Notes under the pieces: model-generated
The model's input: only the letters and a program-made list of their open reading frames with translations
Databases searched by the model: none
Told to the model about the DNA's origin: nothing
Source: Flavobacterium sp. N2038
GTDB lineage: Bacteria > Bacteroidota > Bacteroidia > Flavobacteriales > Flavobacteriaceae
Direction of reading: 5' to 3'
Length of the DNA: 64,000 nucleotides
Assembly (NCBI RefSeq): GCF_025947185.1
Contig: NZ_CP110001.1
Coordinates: 3,720,001-3,784,000 of the forward strand
Shown here: positions 32,840-41,456 of the stretch, piece after piece
Layout of the letters: every line of letters begins with the position of its first letter
Numbering within the stretch: position 1 is the stretch's first letter
Translations under genes and position numbers: made by a program

Positions 32840-35134
32840 ATGAGAAATAGTTTACTACTTGCTTTGTCTTTTATAAGCTTTGCAACTTATAGTCAAGACT
32901 ATACAAGTGCTGACAATACCACAACTCTTAATGACACGGTAAAAAATAAAAAAGGAGAAATCCTAAACGAAGTAATTGTTACTAAGACTAAAGAGCCTAA
33001 ACCAGTAACCGCAGTGCGCTCAGGTTTAAAACCAATGGATAACCCTCAATCTATTCAGGTTATTGGTTCAGAAGTTATCGAGCAACAACAGGCTATTAGA
33101 TTAAGTGAAGTATTAAAAAATGCTAATGGTGTCTATGTGGGTTCTGCGCGTGGTGGTGCTCAGGAATCATTTTTCTCAAGAGGATATGATATGTCTGCCA
33201 ACAATATGTTTAAAAATGGGTTCCGCTATAATTCAGGCTCTATTCCCGATGTTTCAGGTTTAGACAAAGTAGAGTTTCTTAAAGGAAGTTCCGCTTTATT
33301 GTTTGGAAACGTAGCTCCGGGAGGTATTTTAAATTTGGTAACAAAAACTCCATCTTTTACGAGCGGTGGTGAGATCTCAATGCAAATGGGAAGCTATGCT
33401 TATTACAAACCTGCATTTGATTTTTATGGCCCTCTTTCTAAATCTATTGCATTTAGAATTAATGGTTCTTATGAGAATTCAGAAAGCTTCAGAGATGTTG
33501 TAAAAAACGAACGTTTATATGTAAACCCATCTTTACTTTTCATCGTTAACCCAAGAACACAAATTACAGTTCAGGGAGATTACTTAACTGCAGACTGGAC
33601 ACCTGATTTTGGAACAGGGATCATCGGAAAAGAAATTTTAGATTTACCTCGTAATGCTTTTTTTGGATCGCTTTGGTCAAACGGTACTACTAAATCTTCA
33701 AGTGCATCGGTATTATTAAATCACGATTTTAATAAAAACTGGAAACTTAATTTCAATAGTTCTTATCAAACATACAATAGAACACAAAAATCTACTGCTC
33801 AACTATCAGGTTTAGATGACACCAAAATATATCCAACTCCAGGTTACTGGAACAGAGGATTAACCCAAGGGAAGAACTTAGAGCAAATTTTAGGAGATCA
33901 ATTAAGCTTACAAGGAAACTTTAATACCGGATCTGTAAAACATCAAATTTTCACAGGTGTAGATTGGGAAAACTCATTTGCAACTGCTTATACATATGCT
34001 TTTAGCGAAGAAAAAGTAAAAGTAAACGGTAAGTATGATCCTAGTCTTTATGACACGATTTATCTTTATGATTTTGATCCTTCAACACAAAGAAATGATA
34101 TTCCAAATGCAAGAGCAACACAAATAGGAAAAACTGAAACCAATCGTTTTGGAGTTTATTTTCAGGACTTAATTTCAGTTACAGATAAATTTAAAGTACT
34201 TGCCGGAATTCGTTGGTCATGGCAAGAAGCTGAAGTAACAACTTATAAAGAAACTTCTACTGGAGCAGGAAATCCTGAAAAGGCAGTACCAACTGTTACA
34301 CCAAAGCGTTTAGACAATGCGTTTTCTCCTAAAGTTGGATTAGTATATCAGCCTTTAAAAGACATGTCATTATTTGCTAGTTATTCTAGTTCATTTACAC
34401 CAAATACAGGAACAACAATTGACTTGCAACCATTGGAAGCTTCTATTATTGATCAATACGAGGCCGGAATCAAAAAAGATTTCTGGAATGGTGCTTTAAG
34501 TACAAATGTAACAGTTTACCAAATTACAAATAGCAATTTAGCGCAAACTGCAGAATTTCTGGCAGATGGGACCACTTTAAATACAGATACAACCAAAAAG
34601 ACTTTGGGTGGTGGAACAAAAAGTAAAGGAGTTGAAATTGATATTACTGCAAAACCTGTTGAAGGATTAAGCATCATTGGAGGTTACAGCTACAACGATA
34701 TGCGTTACACTAATACATCTGGGACTAACGGAAGTTTTGTTGAAGGAGACCGTGTAGCGAGAACACCAGTAAATACAGCTAATTTAAGTTTCTTCTATAC
34801 TTTACCTTCAGGAGTTTTAAAAGGACTTTCTTTTGGAGCAATCGGAAACTATATTGGAGATCGTTTAGGCGGATGGAATGATGATTACTTATGGACAGAA
34901 AACAAACCTACAACTAATCCAAAAACGTATACTGTAACTATCAGAGATCGTGATATTCCGTTAGAAGGTTATGTAACAATTGATGCCTCTGTTGGATATA
35001 CGTGGAGAAAATTCTCTATTCTTTGTAAATTATCAAACATTACAAACGAATTAAACTATACAGTTCACGAAAATTATAGTGTGAACCCAATCGCGCCACG
35101 TCAGGTTATGACAAGTTTGCGATATAAATTCTAA
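32840..35134 (+). CDS. TonB-dependent siderophore receptor
   Basis: Outer-membrane receptor of 764 residues for ferric siderophores or a similar ligand. The signal peptide ends ATYSQDY. The plug domain (about 55-190) has DNPQSIQVIGSEVIEQQQ, the SRGYDMSANNMFKNG loop and LKGSSALLFGNVAPGGILNLVTKTP, the siderophore-type signature. The rest forms the 22-strand barrel with repeated aromatic strand ends and a terminal QVMTSLRYKF. No CarboxypepD-like extension, so it is not SusC-like. Paired with the DUF4198 gene upstream, and its own promoter is visible. Confidence 0.93.
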   Translation: MRNSLLLALSFISFATYSQDYTSADNTTTLNDTVKNKKGEILNEVIVTKTKEPKPVTAVRSGLKPMDNPQSIQVIGSEVIEQQQAIRLSEVLKNANGVYVGSARGGAQESFFSRGYDMSANNMFKNGFRYNSGSIPDVSGLDKVEFLKGSSALLFGNVAPGGILNLVTKTPSFTSGGEISMQMGSYAYYKPAFDFYGPLSKSIAFRINGSYENSESFRDVVKNERLYVNPSLLFIVNPRTQITVQGDYLTADWTPDFGTGIIGKEILDLPRNAFFGSLWSNGTTKSSSASVLLNHDFNKNWKLNFNSSYQTYNRTQKSTAQLSGLDDTKIYPTPGYWNRGLTQGKNLEQILGDQLSLQGNFNTGSVKHQIFTGVDWENSFATAYTYAFSEEKVKVNGKYDPSLYDTIYLYDFDPSTQRNDIPNARATQIGKTETNRFGVYFQDLISVTDKFKVLAGIRWSWQEAEVTTYKETSTGAGNPEKAVPTVTPKRLDNAFSPKVGLVYQPLKDMSLFASYSSSFTPNTGTTIDLQPLEASIIDQYEAGIKKDFWNGALSTNVTVYQITNSNLAQTAEFLADGTTLNTDTTKKTLGGGTKSKGVEIDITAKPVEGLSIIGGYSYNDMRYTNTSGTNGSFVEGDRVARTPVNTANLSFFYTLPSGVLKGLSFGAIGNYIGDRLGGWNDDYLWTENKPTTNPKTYTVTIRDRDIPLEGYVTIDASVGYTWRKFSILCKLSNITNELNYTVHENYSVNPIAPRQVMTSLRYKF

Positions 35135-35222
35135 ACTTTTGAATTAGTTTATAATCCATCAAAGCTTTTCTTTATTTTCATTTCAAAAATTCAAAAAAGC
35201 TTTGATTGTTAAATTTCAATCC

Positions 35223-35258
35223 AAAACCTCATTTTATCTAAAATGAGGTTTTTTCTTT
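35223..35258 (+). terminator. Terminator after the TonB receptor gene
   Basis: AAAACCTCATTTTA pairs perfectly with TAAAATGAGGTTTT around a two-base gap, followed by T-rich DNA. Confidence 0.85.
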
Positions 35259-35329
35259 TACAAAAAAATCTATCTCATTTATAATTACTTTTGAGGGAGT
35301 AATTCATTTTCAAAAACTAAAAATAAACC

Positions 35330-36643
35330 ATGTCAAATTCTGCCAAAAACCAATTAACGAAAAGTCTGGGCTTCAGTTTTAATATTGCTGTCTTAATTGG
35401 AGGAACAATTGGAGTCGGAATATTAAGAACACCAGGAACTATTGCAGAAATGCTCCATAATTACTGGCTTATTATTGCGTCATGGCTTTTTGGTGGTTTG
35501 TATGTTTTGCTGGGTGCCAATTCCTACTCAGAATTAGCTACAATGTTACCTAAAGCGGGAGGATCTTACAATTATATCAAAAGAGCTTTAGGAGATTATG
35601 CAGGATTTTTATCTGGTTGGTATGATTATATTGTCAATGCCATTCCGCCTGCATTTTACTGCATCGTAATTAGTGAATATACTATTATTTTATTTCCTGA
35701 TCTTTCCCCTTATTCGACTGTAATATCAATTTCTTTATTAGCAGCATTTGTATTACTGCATTTAAGCGGCGTAAAAAACGGAAGTATTATTCAGCAAATT
35801 ACCAGCTTCTTAAAAGTGATTTGTTTCGTGGCATTGGTAGTGGCCTGCTTTATGTATTCTGGTGCCGATGTACCAAAAATTAAAACGGATAGTTCTGTCT
35901 TTCAAATCGGGATTATATTTGGATTCTTTAAATCTTTACAACTTATTATCGGAACTTATAATGGATGGAACGGCGTTTGCTTTTTTGCTGAAGAAAATGA
36001 AGATCCTGGTAAAAACATTCCGAAATCCTTGTACAGTGGTGTTTTATTGGTTATCGCTATTTATGTTTTGGTAAATGCAGCCTTTTTTCACGTGTTGCCA
36101 ATTGAGACAATAGCAAAATCAAATCTTGCTGCTGCAGATGTTGCAAAAATTCTCTTTGGAGAAAATGGAGCTAAAATCGTAACCGTGATTTCTATTTTCT
36201 CTTTAATTAGTATCCTGAATGCTTTTATGATGATTCCGCCAAGAATTCTTTACGGATTAAGTCGTGACGGATTTTTTATCGAAAAAGGAACTACTGTAAA
36301 TAAAGGCGGAACACCAATTGTTGCGCTTTTGATTTCATCGCTTTTTAGTCTGTTTTTGATTTGTATTGGTTCTTTTGAAGTCTTGTTTTCATTCGCTGCT
36401 TTTATCTCAATCATTGTTTGGGGACTTGCCTATTATTCTCTTTTAAAACTAAGAACCAAAGAACCGGATTTACCCAGACCTTATCGCTCTTTTTGGTATC
36501 CCTGGACCACAATATTTGCCATAATTGCTTCTATCGCATTGTTAATGGGGTTTATATACAGCGATCCTAAAAGTTTTATAATCATTGCAGGAATTACAAT
36601 GATTTCTTATCCCTTGTTTTTGACTTTAAGAAAAAGAAAGTAA
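35330..36643 (+). CDS. APC-family amino acid permease
   Basis: 437 residues with twelve predicted transmembrane helices. The unwound substrate helix reads GGTIGVGILRTPG near residue 23, and helix 6 has NGWNGVCFFAEE; both are typical of the APC superfamily (amino acid or polyamine carriers). Substrate not determinable. A TACTTTTG box at 35286-35293 is a possible -7 element. Confidence 0.9.
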   Translation: MSNSAKNQLTKSLGFSFNIAVLIGGTIGVGILRTPGTIAEMLHNYWLIIASWLFGGLYVLLGANSYSELATMLPKAGGSYNYIKRALGDYAGFLSGWYDYIVNAIPPAFYCIVISEYTIILFPDLSPYSTVISISLLAAFVLLHLSGVKNGSIIQQITSFLKVICFVALVVACFMYSGADVPKIKTDSSVFQIGIIFGFFKSLQLIIGTYNGWNGVCFFAEENEDPGKNIPKSLYSGVLLVIAIYVLVNAAFFHVLPIETIAKSNLAAADVAKILFGENGAKIVTVISIFSLISILNAFMMIPPRILYGLSRDGFFIEKGTTVNKGGTPIVALLISSLFSLFLICIGSFEVLFSFAAFISIIVWGLAYYSLLKLRTKEPDLPRPYRSFWYPWTTIFAIIASIALLMGFIYSDPKSFIIIAGITMISYPLFLTLRKRK

Positions 36644-36706
36644 ACTACTCATTTTAAATAGTCTCGAATTTTATTTTAAAACCTTTCGCAGTAAAATAAT
36701 TTGTGA

Positions 36707-36724
36707 TCCCGATAGCTATCGGGA
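36707..36724. repeat. Palindrome TCCCGATAGCTATCGGGA
   Basis: Perfect palindrome of the family at 5080-5099, between the permease and the GyrI-like gene. Confidence 0.85.
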
Positions 36725-36812
36725 GTGGCGGAAAAAAATCTTAACTCAGAATTTTCTCCTGACACACTGTTGTCACTTTATGTGATTTAATTTGTCTTAT
36801 AAAACAAAAAAA

Positions 36813-37435
36813 ATGAGCAAACTAGATTTAACAAAAACGGATAAAACATATTACAACGCAAAAGCTAACCCGGAAATACTTTATATCGAAAAAACGAATT
36901 ATATATCAATTACAGGTACGGGAAATCCTTCGGGAAAGATTTTTCAGAAAACATTCAGGCTTTGTATACCACGGCTTATGTGATTAAATTTATGCTTAAA
37001 GCACTAAATAATGATTTTGTGGTTCCAAAACTGGAAGCTTTATGGAGTTTTGATAATGAAAAATATGCATCTGTTTCGATGGATGAAGCTCCATTAAAGA
37101 TACCCCGAAACGAGTGGAATTACAGAATCATGATTAGAATGCCGGATTTTGTAACTAAAGAGCAAACTAAGGGAGCCATAGATATTGCTGTCAACAAAAA
37201 ACAAAATGAATTAGCCCAAAAAATTGAATTCTACGAAATGACAGAAGGCAAAGTCATTCAGATTCTTCATATTGGACCTTTTGATAATGAACCGCAAACA
37301 CTGAAAAAAATTCTGAAGTTTAGTACTGAAAATAATTTACAGCAAAACGGATTGCACCATGAAATTTATTTATCAGACTTTCGAAAAACAGCTCCCGATA
37401 AATTAAAAACTATACTGAGAGAGCCTGTAAAATAA
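36813..37435 (+). pseudogene. GyrI-like domain protein gene with a one-base frameshift
   Basis: The first frame gives MSKLDLTKTDKTYYN to GTGNPSGK, the second continues DFSENIQALYTTAYVIKF and runs to REPVK. Joining the two restores a complete GyrI-like small-molecule-binding protein of about 207 residues (IEKTNYISITGTGNPSG, PRNEWNYRIMIRMPDFV, GKVIQILHIGPFDNE). The break is at the A-run at 36935-36937, where one A appears missing. Cause may be a real mutation or a sequencing error. The rest is intact, with a terminator right behind. Confidence 0.8.
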
Positions 37436-37468
37436 AAACCCGACAGATTTTAAAAACCTGTCGGGTTT
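37436..37468. terminator. Bidirectional terminator between GyrI-like gene and valS
   Basis: AAACCCGACAG (37436-37446) pairs with CTGTCGGGTTT (37458-37468). Same stem as the purU-katG terminator, here also between convergent genes. Confidence 0.85.
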
Positions 37469-37497
37469 GATTTATAAATTAAACGAGAAACTGATTC

Positions 37498-40134
37498 TTA
37501 TTTCAAACCAGCTAAACTTTGCTCGATTGTAGCAATTTTTGCTAAAGCATCTGCTTGTTTTTGTTTTTCTATGTTCAAGACTTTTTCCGGAGCTCCGTTT
37601 ACGAATTTCTCGTTTGATAGTTTTGCTTCAACAGATTTCAGGAATCCTTTTGTGTAATTTAATTCTTCTGTCAGTTTTTTAATTTCAGCTTCTACATCAA
37701 TATTTCCTCCAGAAACAGGAATAAAATATTCATTAGATTTTACGCGGAAAGATAAAGCGCCATCAACCTTTTCAGCAACATATTCGAATGCAGAAATATT
37801 CCCTAATTTGGTTATAACCGAATCAAAATAAGTAGAGAATTTTTCGCTGTTTATTGCTTTTAATTCAATACTGTCTTTCATTGCGATATTCTTTTCTTTA
37901 CGAATTGTTCTAATTCCTGAAATTACTTCAAGGGAATTTTCAAAATCAGCAATTAATTTTGCATCAAAAGGTTTTAATTCCGGCCAGGTTGAAACAATTA
38001 GAGCCTCTTCTGGTGTTCTATCTCCAATTAAGTGCCAAATTTCCTCCGTTAAGAAAGGCATAAATGGATGAAGTAATTTTAGATTGCTTTCCAGCATTTC
38101 GATCGCTTTTGCGAAAGTTATACTGTCAATTGGCTGCTGATACGCCGGTTTGATCATTTCTAAAAACAAAGAACAGAAATCATCCCAAACCAATTTATAA
38201 ATTGCCATAAGTGAATCTGAAATTCTGTACTTCTCAAAATTATCTTCAATATCAACTAAAGTTTGCTGCAACTTAGCTTCGTACCATTCAATCGCTACTT
38301 TTGAAGATTCCGGCTGTGGAATAGTTTCAGAAACTTCCCAACCTTTGATTAACTTCAAAGCATTCCAGATTTTGTTTGAGAATGCTTTTCCCTGATTACA
38401 TAATTCCTCATCAAACATAATATCGTTTCCTGCAGAAGCGCTCAGAAGCAATCCTACACGAACACCATCTGCACCAAAAGCATCAATTAAGTCTAAAGGA
38501 TCAGGAGAATTTCCTAATGATTTAGACATTTTACGACGTTGTTTATCACGAACTAAACCTGTTAAATATACATTTGTAAATGGTTTTTCGCCTGCATATT
38601 CATAACCTGCAATGATCATTCTGGCAACCCAGAAAAATAAAATATCCGGACCAGTTACCAAGTCATTTGTTGGATAATAATACTTGTAATCTGCACTTTC
38701 AGGATCCATAATTCCACCAAAAACTGACATCGGCCATAACCAGGATGAAAACCAAGTATCTAATGCATCAACATCTTGCTTAAGGTTGTCGGTTGTTAAT
38801 TGTTGGTTGTTGGTTCTTTCTTTAGCTAAAGCTAATGCATCTTCAATATTTTCTGCAACTACAAAATCTTCTTTTCCGTCTCCATAATAGTAAGCCGGAA
38901 TTTGTTGTCCCCACCATAACTGACGGGAAATATTCCAGTCGCGAATATTGTTTAACCAATGCGCATAAGTGTTTTCAAAACGCTTTGGGTGCAATTTAAT
39001 ATCTCCTGTTTCTAAAACTGATTTAATTGCCGGTTTAACAAGATCTTCCATTTTCAGGAACCATTGATCTGATAATCTTGGCTCGATTACCGCTTTGGTT
39101 CTTTCAGAAGTTCCTACTTTATTTAAATGGATTTCAGTTTTAGCCAAAGCTCCAATTTCTTCTAATTCTTTTGCAATTTCAGTACGAACTACAAAACGAT
39201 CTTTTCCCTGATAATGCAATCCGAAGCTGTTTAATGTAGCATCTTCATTAAAAATATCAACGATTTCAAGATTGTGTTTTTCTCCTAACGTTTTATCGTT
39301 CATATCGTGCGCAGGCGTTACTTTCAAACATCCTGTTCCGAATTCTACATCTACATATTCATCTTCGATAATCGGAATTACACGACCACAAATAGGAACG
39401 ATAGCTTTTTTACCTTTTAAATGAGTAAAACGTTCGTCGTTTGGATTGATACAAATTGCCGTGTCTCCAAAAATAGTTTCCGGACGTGTTGTGGCAATGG
39501 TCAAAAATTCCTCGGTTCCTTCAATTTTATATTTTAAGAAAAATAATTTTCCTTGTTGTTCTTCGTAAATAACTTCTTCATCAGACAAAGTTGTTTTTGC
39601 TTCAGGATCCCAGTTTACCATTCGGTAACCTCTGTAAATCAATCCTTTATTGTATAAATCAACAAACGATTTAATTACAGATGCAGACATATCAGGATCC
39701 ATAGTAAATTTGGTACGTTCCCAATCGCATGAAGCACCTAATTTCTTCAGTTGCTCCAAGATTGTTCCACCATATTTATCTGTCCATTCCCAGGCATGTT
39801 TTAGGAATTCTTCGCGAGTTAAGTCATTTTTATTGATTCCCTCAGCTTTTAATTTTGCTACAACTTTTGCTTCTGTAGCAATAGAGGCATGATCCGTTCC
39901 CGGAACCCAGCAAGCGTTGAATCCTTTAAGACGCGCTCTACGAATTAAAACATCCTGAATGGTGTTATTCAGCATATGCCCCATATGAAGGACTCCAGTG
40001 ACGTTTGGCGGCGGAATTACAATAGTATACGGCGTTCTATGATCTGGTTCTGAATGAAAATAATTATTTTTCATCCAGTAATCATACCATTTATTCTCAA
40101 TCGTCTTAGCGTCAAATTGTGCTGGAATTGTCAT
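37498..40134 (-). CDS. valS: Valyl-tRNA synthetase
   Basis: Charges tRNA-Val. 878 residues. The HIGH-type motif is PPPNVTGVLHMGHMLN near residue 40, the KMSKS motif is RKMSKSLGNSPDP near residue 540, editing domain words such as TTRPETIFGD and LDTWFSSWLWP are present, and the C-terminal coiled coil starts around 810 (DVEAEIKKLTEELNY). An unusual stretch TNNQQLTTDNLKQ precedes VDALDTWFSSW and is written in TTGGTTGTT repeat DNA (38784-38816). Long upstream leader carries AAACGATTAAAC repeats. Confidence 0.97.
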   Translation of the reverse strand: MTIPAQFDAKTIENKWYDYWMKNNYFHSEPDHRTPYTIVIPPPNVTGVLHMGHMLNNTIQDVLIRRARLKGFNACWVPGTDHASIATEAKVVAKLKAEGINKNDLTREEFLKHAWEWTDKYGGTILEQLKKLGASCDWERTKFTMDPDMSASVIKSFVDLYNKGLIYRGYRMVNWDPEAKTTLSDEEVIYEEQQGKLFFLKYKIEGTEEFLTIATTRPETIFGDTAICINPNDERFTHLKGKKAIVPICGRVIPIIEDEYVDVEFGTGCLKVTPAHDMNDKTLGEKHNLEIVDIFNEDATLNSFGLHYQGKDRFVVRTEIAKELEEIGALAKTEIHLNKVGTSERTKAVIEPRLSDQWFLKMEDLVKPAIKSVLETGDIKLHPKRFENTYAHWLNNIRDWNISRQLWWGQQIPAYYYGDGKEDFVVAENIEDALALAKERTNNQQLTTDNLKQDVDALDTWFSSWLWPMSVFGGIMDPESADYKYYYPTNDLVTGPDILFFWVARMIIAGYEYAGEKPFTNVYLTGLVRDKQRRKMSKSLGNSPDPLDLIDAFGADGVRVGLLLSASAGNDIMFDEELCNQGKAFSNKIWNALKLIKGWEVSETIPQPESSKVAIEWYEAKLQQTLVDIEDNFEKYRISDSLMAIYKLVWDDFCSLFLEMIKPAYQQPIDSITFAKAIEMLESNLKLLHPFMPFLTEEIWHLIGDRTPEEALIVSTWPELKPFDAKLIADFENSLEVISGIRTIRKEKNIAMKDSIELKAINSEKFSTYFDSVITKLGNISAFEYVAEKVDGALSFRVKSNEYFIPVSGGNIDVEAEIKKLTEELNYTKGFLKSVEAKLSNEKFVNGAPEKVLNIEKQKQADALAKIATIEQSLAGLK
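38784..38816 (-). repeat. TTGGTTGTT repeat inside the valS coding region
   Basis: GGTTGTCGGTTGTTAATTG then TTGGTTGTTGG encodes NNQQLTTDN in frame. The low-complexity look differs from the rest of valS and resembles repeat sequences of the intergenic kind. Confidence 0.4.
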
Positions 40135-40139
40135 TTAAA

Positions 40140-40282
40140 TAGGTTGTTTAATCGTTGAATTTGTTTAACTGTTTAATCGTCATGTAATTTACCCTTTTAA
40201 TTGTTTTTCTGTCTAATAACATTCTTTATAAAATCAATCAAAACGATTAAACAAATAAACCATTAAACAGTTAAACAAAAAA
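40140..40282. repeat. AAACGATTAAAC repeats upstream of valS
   Basis: GTTTAATCGTTGAATTTG, TTTAACTGTTTAATCG and the complementary AAAACGATTAAACAAATAAACC, AAACAGTTAAAC. The family recurs at 13935, 53621-53706, 54088-54142 and 61805-61868. Confidence 0.6.
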
Positions 40283-40313
40283 TTGGTTCAATTTTTGTAA
40301 TTATAACTGACAG

Positions 40314-40321
40314 CAAAAGTA
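40314..40321 (-). promoter_or_regulatory. -7 box of valS promoter (TACTTTTG)
   Basis: Exact TANNTTTG match on the minus strand 180 bp upstream of valS; the -33 element is not clear. Confidence 0.35.
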
Positions 40322-40357
40322 AATAATTAAAGACAGTATAAAAAGCGAATTAATAAT

Positions 40358-40387
40358 TTGTGTGTTAATTAAAAGAATGTATATTTA
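40358..40387 (+). promoter_or_regulatory. Promoter of the DUF1573 gene
   Basis: TTG at 40358-40360, 19 bases, then TATATTTA at 40380-40387 (one mismatch to TANNTTTG), 24 bp before the start codon. Confidence 0.45.
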
Positions 40388-40410
40388 CTTACAATTTAAA
40401 ATAATTTCAA

Positions 40411-40791
40411 ATGAAAAATGTTGCCTCTTTTCTTGCAATCGTATTGTTTAGTGCAATAGGTTATGCTCAAAATGGTCCAAAAATTGAATTTGCAGCCCCA
40501 GACAATACTATTGATTATGGAAAAATTTCGAAAAGTGATAATGGGGTCCGCTCCTTTGAGTTTACAAATACCGGAGACGCTCCTCTATTAATTACAGGTG
40601 CAGAATCTACAGCAAGTTCTATTGTTGTCACTAAACCAGGTGCAGCAATTGAGCCGGGTAAAAAAGGAAAAATCGATGTGAAATATAATATGGTCGCAGG
40701 ACCTATTCGTAAAACAATTACTGTAGAAACAAACGCAGTAAATTATCCTGACGGAAGAGTCGCTCTTAAAATTAAGGGTGAAGTTCAATAA
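40411..40791 (+). CDS. DUF1573 exported protein
   Basis: 126 residues with signal peptide MKNVASFLAIVLFSAIGYAQ. The mature part is a single immunoglobulin-like domain of DUF1573/ASPM-SPD-2-Hydin type: IDYGKISKSDNGVRSFEFTNTGDAPLLI and IEPGKKGKIDVKYN. Secreted or periplasmic; role unknown. Its own promoter and terminator are visible. Confidence 0.9.
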   Translation: MKNVASFLAIVLFSAIGYAQNGPKIEFAAPDNTIDYGKISKSDNGVRSFEFTNTGDAPLLITGAESTASSIVVTKPGAAIEPGKKGKIDVKYNMVAGPIRKTITVETNAVNYPDGRVALKIKGEVQ

Positions 40792-40812
40792 GAATTAAAA
40801 ACCTAAAATAAC

Positions 40813-40848
40813 AAAAGCCGTTTCTACATTTAGAAACGGCTTTTTATT
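40813..40848. terminator. Bidirectional terminator between DUF1573 and a lipoprotein gene
   Basis: AAAAGCCGTTTCTA (40813-40826) pairs perfectly with TAGAAACGGCTTTT (40831-40844), loop CATT, followed by T-rich DNA. Confidence 0.9.
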
Positions 40849-40884
40849 TTTACTAAGAAACATCTTGCTTCTCAAATCTTTCTC

Positions 40885-41370
40885 CTATTTCTTCTCAGCA
40901 CATTCAACTGAATCAAATTTATATTTTACACGTTCAAAATCAATTGGCTTATCTTTTACTAAATAAGTGACTCCCATTGTCGTTTGCATGGTTCCGTTAC
41001 CCAAAATAAGCTGATTATTTCGTTTTAGAAATGCCATCGGATTTTTGAATTTTTTGCTTTTGCTGGTTTCATCAACAAAAGTGTAGTCTGCAAATAACGT
41101 ATCACCATGAAATTCACCAGCAATTTCACCAGTTCTCACTGTTGTTGGCGCCACTTTCATAATCATATTTCCGCTTAGCTTACCATTTTTTAAGGTATTC
41201 ACTGTCAAATCTATAGTATCCTTTTCATAAATTGCTTTAAAACACTGTACACTTACTATTTTTTCTCCTTCAGCTTTTGCAGCTTCAGCTTCTTTCTGCT
41301 TTTCATCATTTTTACAACTTTGGAATCCGATACAGGTCAAAAGCAAGCAAGATAAGGCTAGATTTTTCAT
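40885..41370 (-). CDS. Predicted lipoprotein of unknown function
   Basis: 161 residues. The signal MKNLALSCLLLTCIGFQSC marks Cys19 as lipidated, followed by an acidic/alanine-rich linker and a beta-rich domain (KDTIDLTVNTLKNGKLSGNMIM, GEIAGEFHGDTLFADYTFVDE). The domain resembles small flavobacterial lipoproteins of unknown role. It follows the OmpA/PD40 gene on the same strand but 86 bp apart. Confidence 0.65.
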   Translation of the reverse strand: MKNLALSCLLLTCIGFQSCKNDEKQKEAEAAKAEGEKIVSVQCFKAIYEKDTIDLTVNTLKNGKLSGNMIMKVAPTTVRTGEIAGEFHGDTLFADYTFVDETSKSKKFKNPMAFLKRNNQLILGNGTMQTTMGVTYLVKDKPIDFERVKYKFDSVECAEKK

Positions 41371-41456
41371 AATTATTTTTATTTCGTTGTTATATTATAA
41401 AATTAGATAAAAAAGTTTTCCTGCAAAAATGTAATTCAAAATTTCAGGTTAATCCT

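Noticed and set aside
40135..40410. tRNA-sensing leader upstream of valS
   Set aside because: The long leader consists of AAACGATTAAAC repeats, and no T-box structure or terminator/antiterminator pair is visible.
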